Assembly: GCA_937125225.1 (NCBI GenBank) | Contig: CAKZLE010000020.1 | Location: 478,053-542,052, forward strand | Length of the DNA stretch: 64,000 nt | Direction: 5' to 3' | Source of the DNA: an uncultured Spirochaetia bacterium | GTDB lineage: Bacteria; Spirochaetota; Spirochaetia; CAKZLE01 | Shown here: in pieces, positions 63,101 through 64,000 of the stretch | Layout: each line of letters begins with the position of its first letter | Position numbering within the stretch: position 1 is the stretch's first letter | The notes under the pieces: generated by a model | What the model saw: the letters and a program-made list of their open reading frames with translations, nothing else | Database searches by the model: none | What the model was told of the DNA's origin: nothing | Program-made: the position numbers and the translations under genes

Positions 63101-63321
63101 AATGAACAGGGCCCCATACATCCTGTCCCGATCACTTCGATGTCGAGGTCCTGCTGAGACAGAGACTCTTCAAAAGCCTTCTTGACTTCCAAAGATCCTG
63201 ATGCAATACAACCACCACCGGTACAGATGAGTACTGACCGGTTCTTTCTGTTCTTATCATAGGTTTCAGCTATGTGTTGTAACTGTTTTATGATCGTTTC
63301 TGAGATTCTTTTCTGTGTCAT
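60181..63321 (-). CDS. hydB: HydB (NuoF-like) hydrogenase subunit fused to a GltD-like NADPH/FAD module
   Basis: 1046 residues, about 420 more than a normal HydB. About 1-115: thioredoxin-like [2Fe-2S] domain (CTGGGCIASG, GCMGPC). About 150-560: NuoF core with GRGGAGFP, ADEGDPGAFMDR and the [4Fe-4S] motif ESCGKCVPCRVG. The usual C-terminal 2x[4Fe-4S] ferredoxin is missing; instead 570-985 is GltD-like, with clustered cysteines (CQSACPAAVDIPGFV ... CARVCFHTCEEMCRR), FAD site GAGPAGLSCAYFLARLG, NADPH site GGGNAAVDAARTALRLG with YRRTRYEMPA, and GGDCSSGPASVIDAV. It could link NADH, NADPH and hydrogen in one complex. ATG follows the hydC stop directly. Confidence 0.92.
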   Translation of the reverse strand: MTQKRISETIIKQLQHIAETYDKNRKNRSVLICTGGGCIASGSLEVKKAFEESLSQQDLDIEVIGTGCMGPCSLGPVVKIMPEGSIYQNITVDKVNRIVESHLKNNQPVLEYLITNEGSDIPLLDEAESDFLSPQQRIVLRNCGLIDPMDIHAYIARGGYRALVKVLTEMDSEMIINEMRESGIKGRGGAGFPTWLKWKFTREVESEHKYVLCNADEGDPGAFMDRSVLEGDPHSIIEGMSIAAYTIGADQGYVYVRAEYPLAVARLQHAIEQARELNLLGKAIGGTEFSFDLEIRMGSGAFVCGEETALIHSIEGKRGEPRPRPPFPAHKGLWERPTLLNNVETYANVAAIIDQSAKWYSSFGTEKSKGTKVFALAGAVNTTGLVEIPIGTPLGDIIFDIGGGIKGNRAFKAAQIGGPSGGCIPKEYLSVPLDYDDLKELGAIMGSGGMIILDDTSCMVDVARYFLEFVQEESCGKCVPCRVGTKRMLEILTRICDGDGVEGDIEKLIELGTQIRQTALCGLGQTAPNPVLSTIRHFRAEYEAHIRDKHCEAGVCPGLVRAPCQSACPAAVDIPGFVSLVGEGRYAEALKLHRERNPFAAICARVCFHTCEEMCRRCSMDDSVAIRSIKRFMVDQEVTVQLPEVRENDDNAKRKITIVGAGPAGLSCAYFLARLGYRPTVLEASSRPGGMLVQTIPSYRLPRETIAREIRMIENMGVEIITDTKMGSDYTLSSLLEDGSEAVCIALGAPDSLSIGLPGEEATGVIQAVPFLQRYNIRGSAQVGKHVAIIGGGNAAVDAARTALRLGAETVEIIYRRTRYEMPAYEEEIAEALQEGVTISCLTQPVGIKKDDEGKAIGVDCLRMQLGGFDTSGRRRPQADRQVQFTITADQVIMAIGQRLELSNSLGDSILELNDSKFIYADPVTGATSLKHVFSGGDCSSGPASVIDAVAAGERCAVGIDSYLTGEEHAFWRYEKTIDTTYDPDEEPSADTRESVNQIPIERRKNNFEEVEQPWCEPVAQRQAHRCLRCDYGKHIREEIKEDAHA

Positions 63322-63852
63322 CTATGATTCCTCCCCATTTCTGTAGGGAACGAGTAGCTCCCGGATCTTGGTAGGTTTCACTCGTTGGTGGACATCCTCA
63401 TCGATCATCACCACCGGTGCAAGTCCACAAGCTCCAAAACATCTTCCGATCTCTAATGAGAACTGACGATCCTCGGAGGTCTCCCCAACTTTGATCCCGA
63501 GTTCTCTTGAGAAGGTCTCGAGAACATCTTTGCCACCTCTCACATAACAGGCGGTCCCAAGACATACTCTGATGACATGCTTACCTCGTGGGACAGTGGA
63601 GAAGAACGAGTAGAAAGTGACGACACCAGTGACTTCACTGTAGGGGATCTTCAATGCTCTACTGATATACTGTAATGATTCTTTGGGTAGATACCCGAGA
63701 AGATTCTGAGTGGATTGCAACACTGGGATAAGTGCTCCACCAGTATCACGATACTGTTCAATGATCGTATCGATCATAGGGAACGTATCTGAGGGATTCA
63801 TCTCATGGTTAGCATCTGCTGTGTTGTTGGATAGGGAATCTGCAACTGCCAT
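63322..63852 (-). CDS. hydC: HydC (NuoE-like) [2Fe-2S] hydrogenase subunit
   Basis: 176 residues from ATG 63852, which has AAGGAG ahead; the frame is open for 36 more codons upstream, but those have no coding character. Thioredoxin-fold [2Fe-2S] protein: cysteines CLGTAC (C-x4-C) and CFGAC (C-x3-C). The N-terminal half is the helical NuoE domain (GGALIPVLQSTQNLLGYLPKE). First gene of hydC-hydB-hydA. No clear promoter was found in the remaining bases up to the window end. Confidence 0.94.
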   Translation of the reverse strand: MAVADSLSNNTADANHEMNPSDTFPMIDTIIEQYRDTGGALIPVLQSTQNLLGYLPKESLQYISRALKIPYSEVTGVVTFYSFFSTVPRGKHVIRVCLGTACYVRGGKDVLETFSRELGIKVGETSEDRQFSLEIGRCFGACGLAPVVMIDEDVHQRVKPTKIRELLVPYRNGEES

Positions 63853-64000
63853 AATAACTCCTTCTTGTTGTATGACTAACTGTAGATCATATACAAAGAG
63901 GTTGGAGTAGTAGCTCGTATGGTAACTGCATCTGCTGAAAGTCTTACCGTAAAAGGGCACTGCAGTGGATAAGCTCAGAGGTAACGCTATTGGTGTAAAA
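63853..64000. other. Upstream region of the hydrogenase operon, window end
   Basis: Contains the hydC ribosome site and a TATGAT (minus strand, about 30 bases upstream of it) without a good -35. No Rex-type palindrome was seen in these bases. Confidence 0.4.

Noticed and set aside
1..64000. CRISPR arrays, insertion sequences, rRNA genes
   Set aside because: No regularly spaced short repeats, transposase motifs or rRNA sequences were seen on reading both strands.

Overview
The window looks like chromosomal DNA of an anaerobic, fermentative, Gram-negative-type (diderm) bacterium, most likely a spirochaete of the Spirochaeta/Sphaerochaeta kind. This is inference, because no rRNA or other taxonomic marker is present. 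The reasons are two sugar ABC systems whose binding proteins are strongly expressed types (one with a Phe-Ala-Gly-Gly leader end common in spirochaetes), outer-membrane beta-barrels and a LolA-like carrier, many lipoproteins, a trimeric NAD-linked [FeFe] hydrogenase, several ferredoxin-type proteins, a tRNA gene without encoded CCA, and moderate-to-low GC.

Layout. 1-3.2 kb: end of a sugar ABC importer operon (binding protein, double ATPase, permease), with a GNRA-loop hairpin behind the binding-protein gene. 3.3-6.8 kb: a histidine kinase/NtrC-type regulator pair on the minus strand. 7.2-11.1 kb: carbohydrate genes (SDR dehydrogenase, IclR regulator, YghZ-type aldo-keto reductase, phosphofructokinase-like kinase). 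11.5-12.7 kb: a membrane-anchored unknown. 13-19.3 kb: a second sugar import operon (binding protein, two permeases, a sulfatase without a signal peptide, and a regulator fusing a periplasmic-binding-like sensor to an AraC domain); this reads as import of a sulfated sugar, desulfation inside, and sensing in the cytoplasm. 19.3-22.7 kb: an AT-richer pair, NUDIX hydrolase plus a PLD/helicase/DUF3427 protein with overlapping reading frames, a plausible defence or nucleic-acid repair unit. 22.8-30.5 kb: acetyltransferase, an InlB-repeat/FG-GAP lipoprotein, small proteins, and an amino-acid-type ABC importer with an FMN-barrel/ferredoxin fusion and a divergent AraC regulator. 30.5-37.3 kb: SbcCD nuclease, NUDIX, a guanidine-II riboswitch with its Gdx exporter, and an ACT protein.

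37.6-42.3 kb: a hybrid histidine kinase, then two redox genes (a flavin reductase-like protein and a NapH-type membrane Fe-S protein) whose separate promoters share a TATAGT-N4-ACTATA operator-like element. 42.4-50.9 kb: DUF1566 lipoprotein with a membrane AraC regulator, an unknown, a MATE pump, glutaminase, CbiZ and a large beta-barrel. 51.2-52.6 kb: tRNA-Pro(GGG) and a decayed copy of the same tRNA with its 5' flank, bracketing an AT-rich segment that carries an RluA-type pseudouridine synthase. 52.7-58.3 kb: TetR regulator (apparently leaderless mRNA), RND/MMPL pump, LolA-like protein and beta-barrel, probably one envelope-spanning export route under a TGCACAC-type palindrome. 58.4-63.9 kb: hydC-hydB-hydA on the minus strand, in which HydB is fused to a complete GltD-like NADPH/FAD module.

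The best candidates for something new are the TATAGT-N4-ACTATA redox regulon, the tRNA-duplication segment, the PLD-helicase/NUDIX unit and the HydB-GltD fusion. All similarity statements come from reading motifs; no database search was run.
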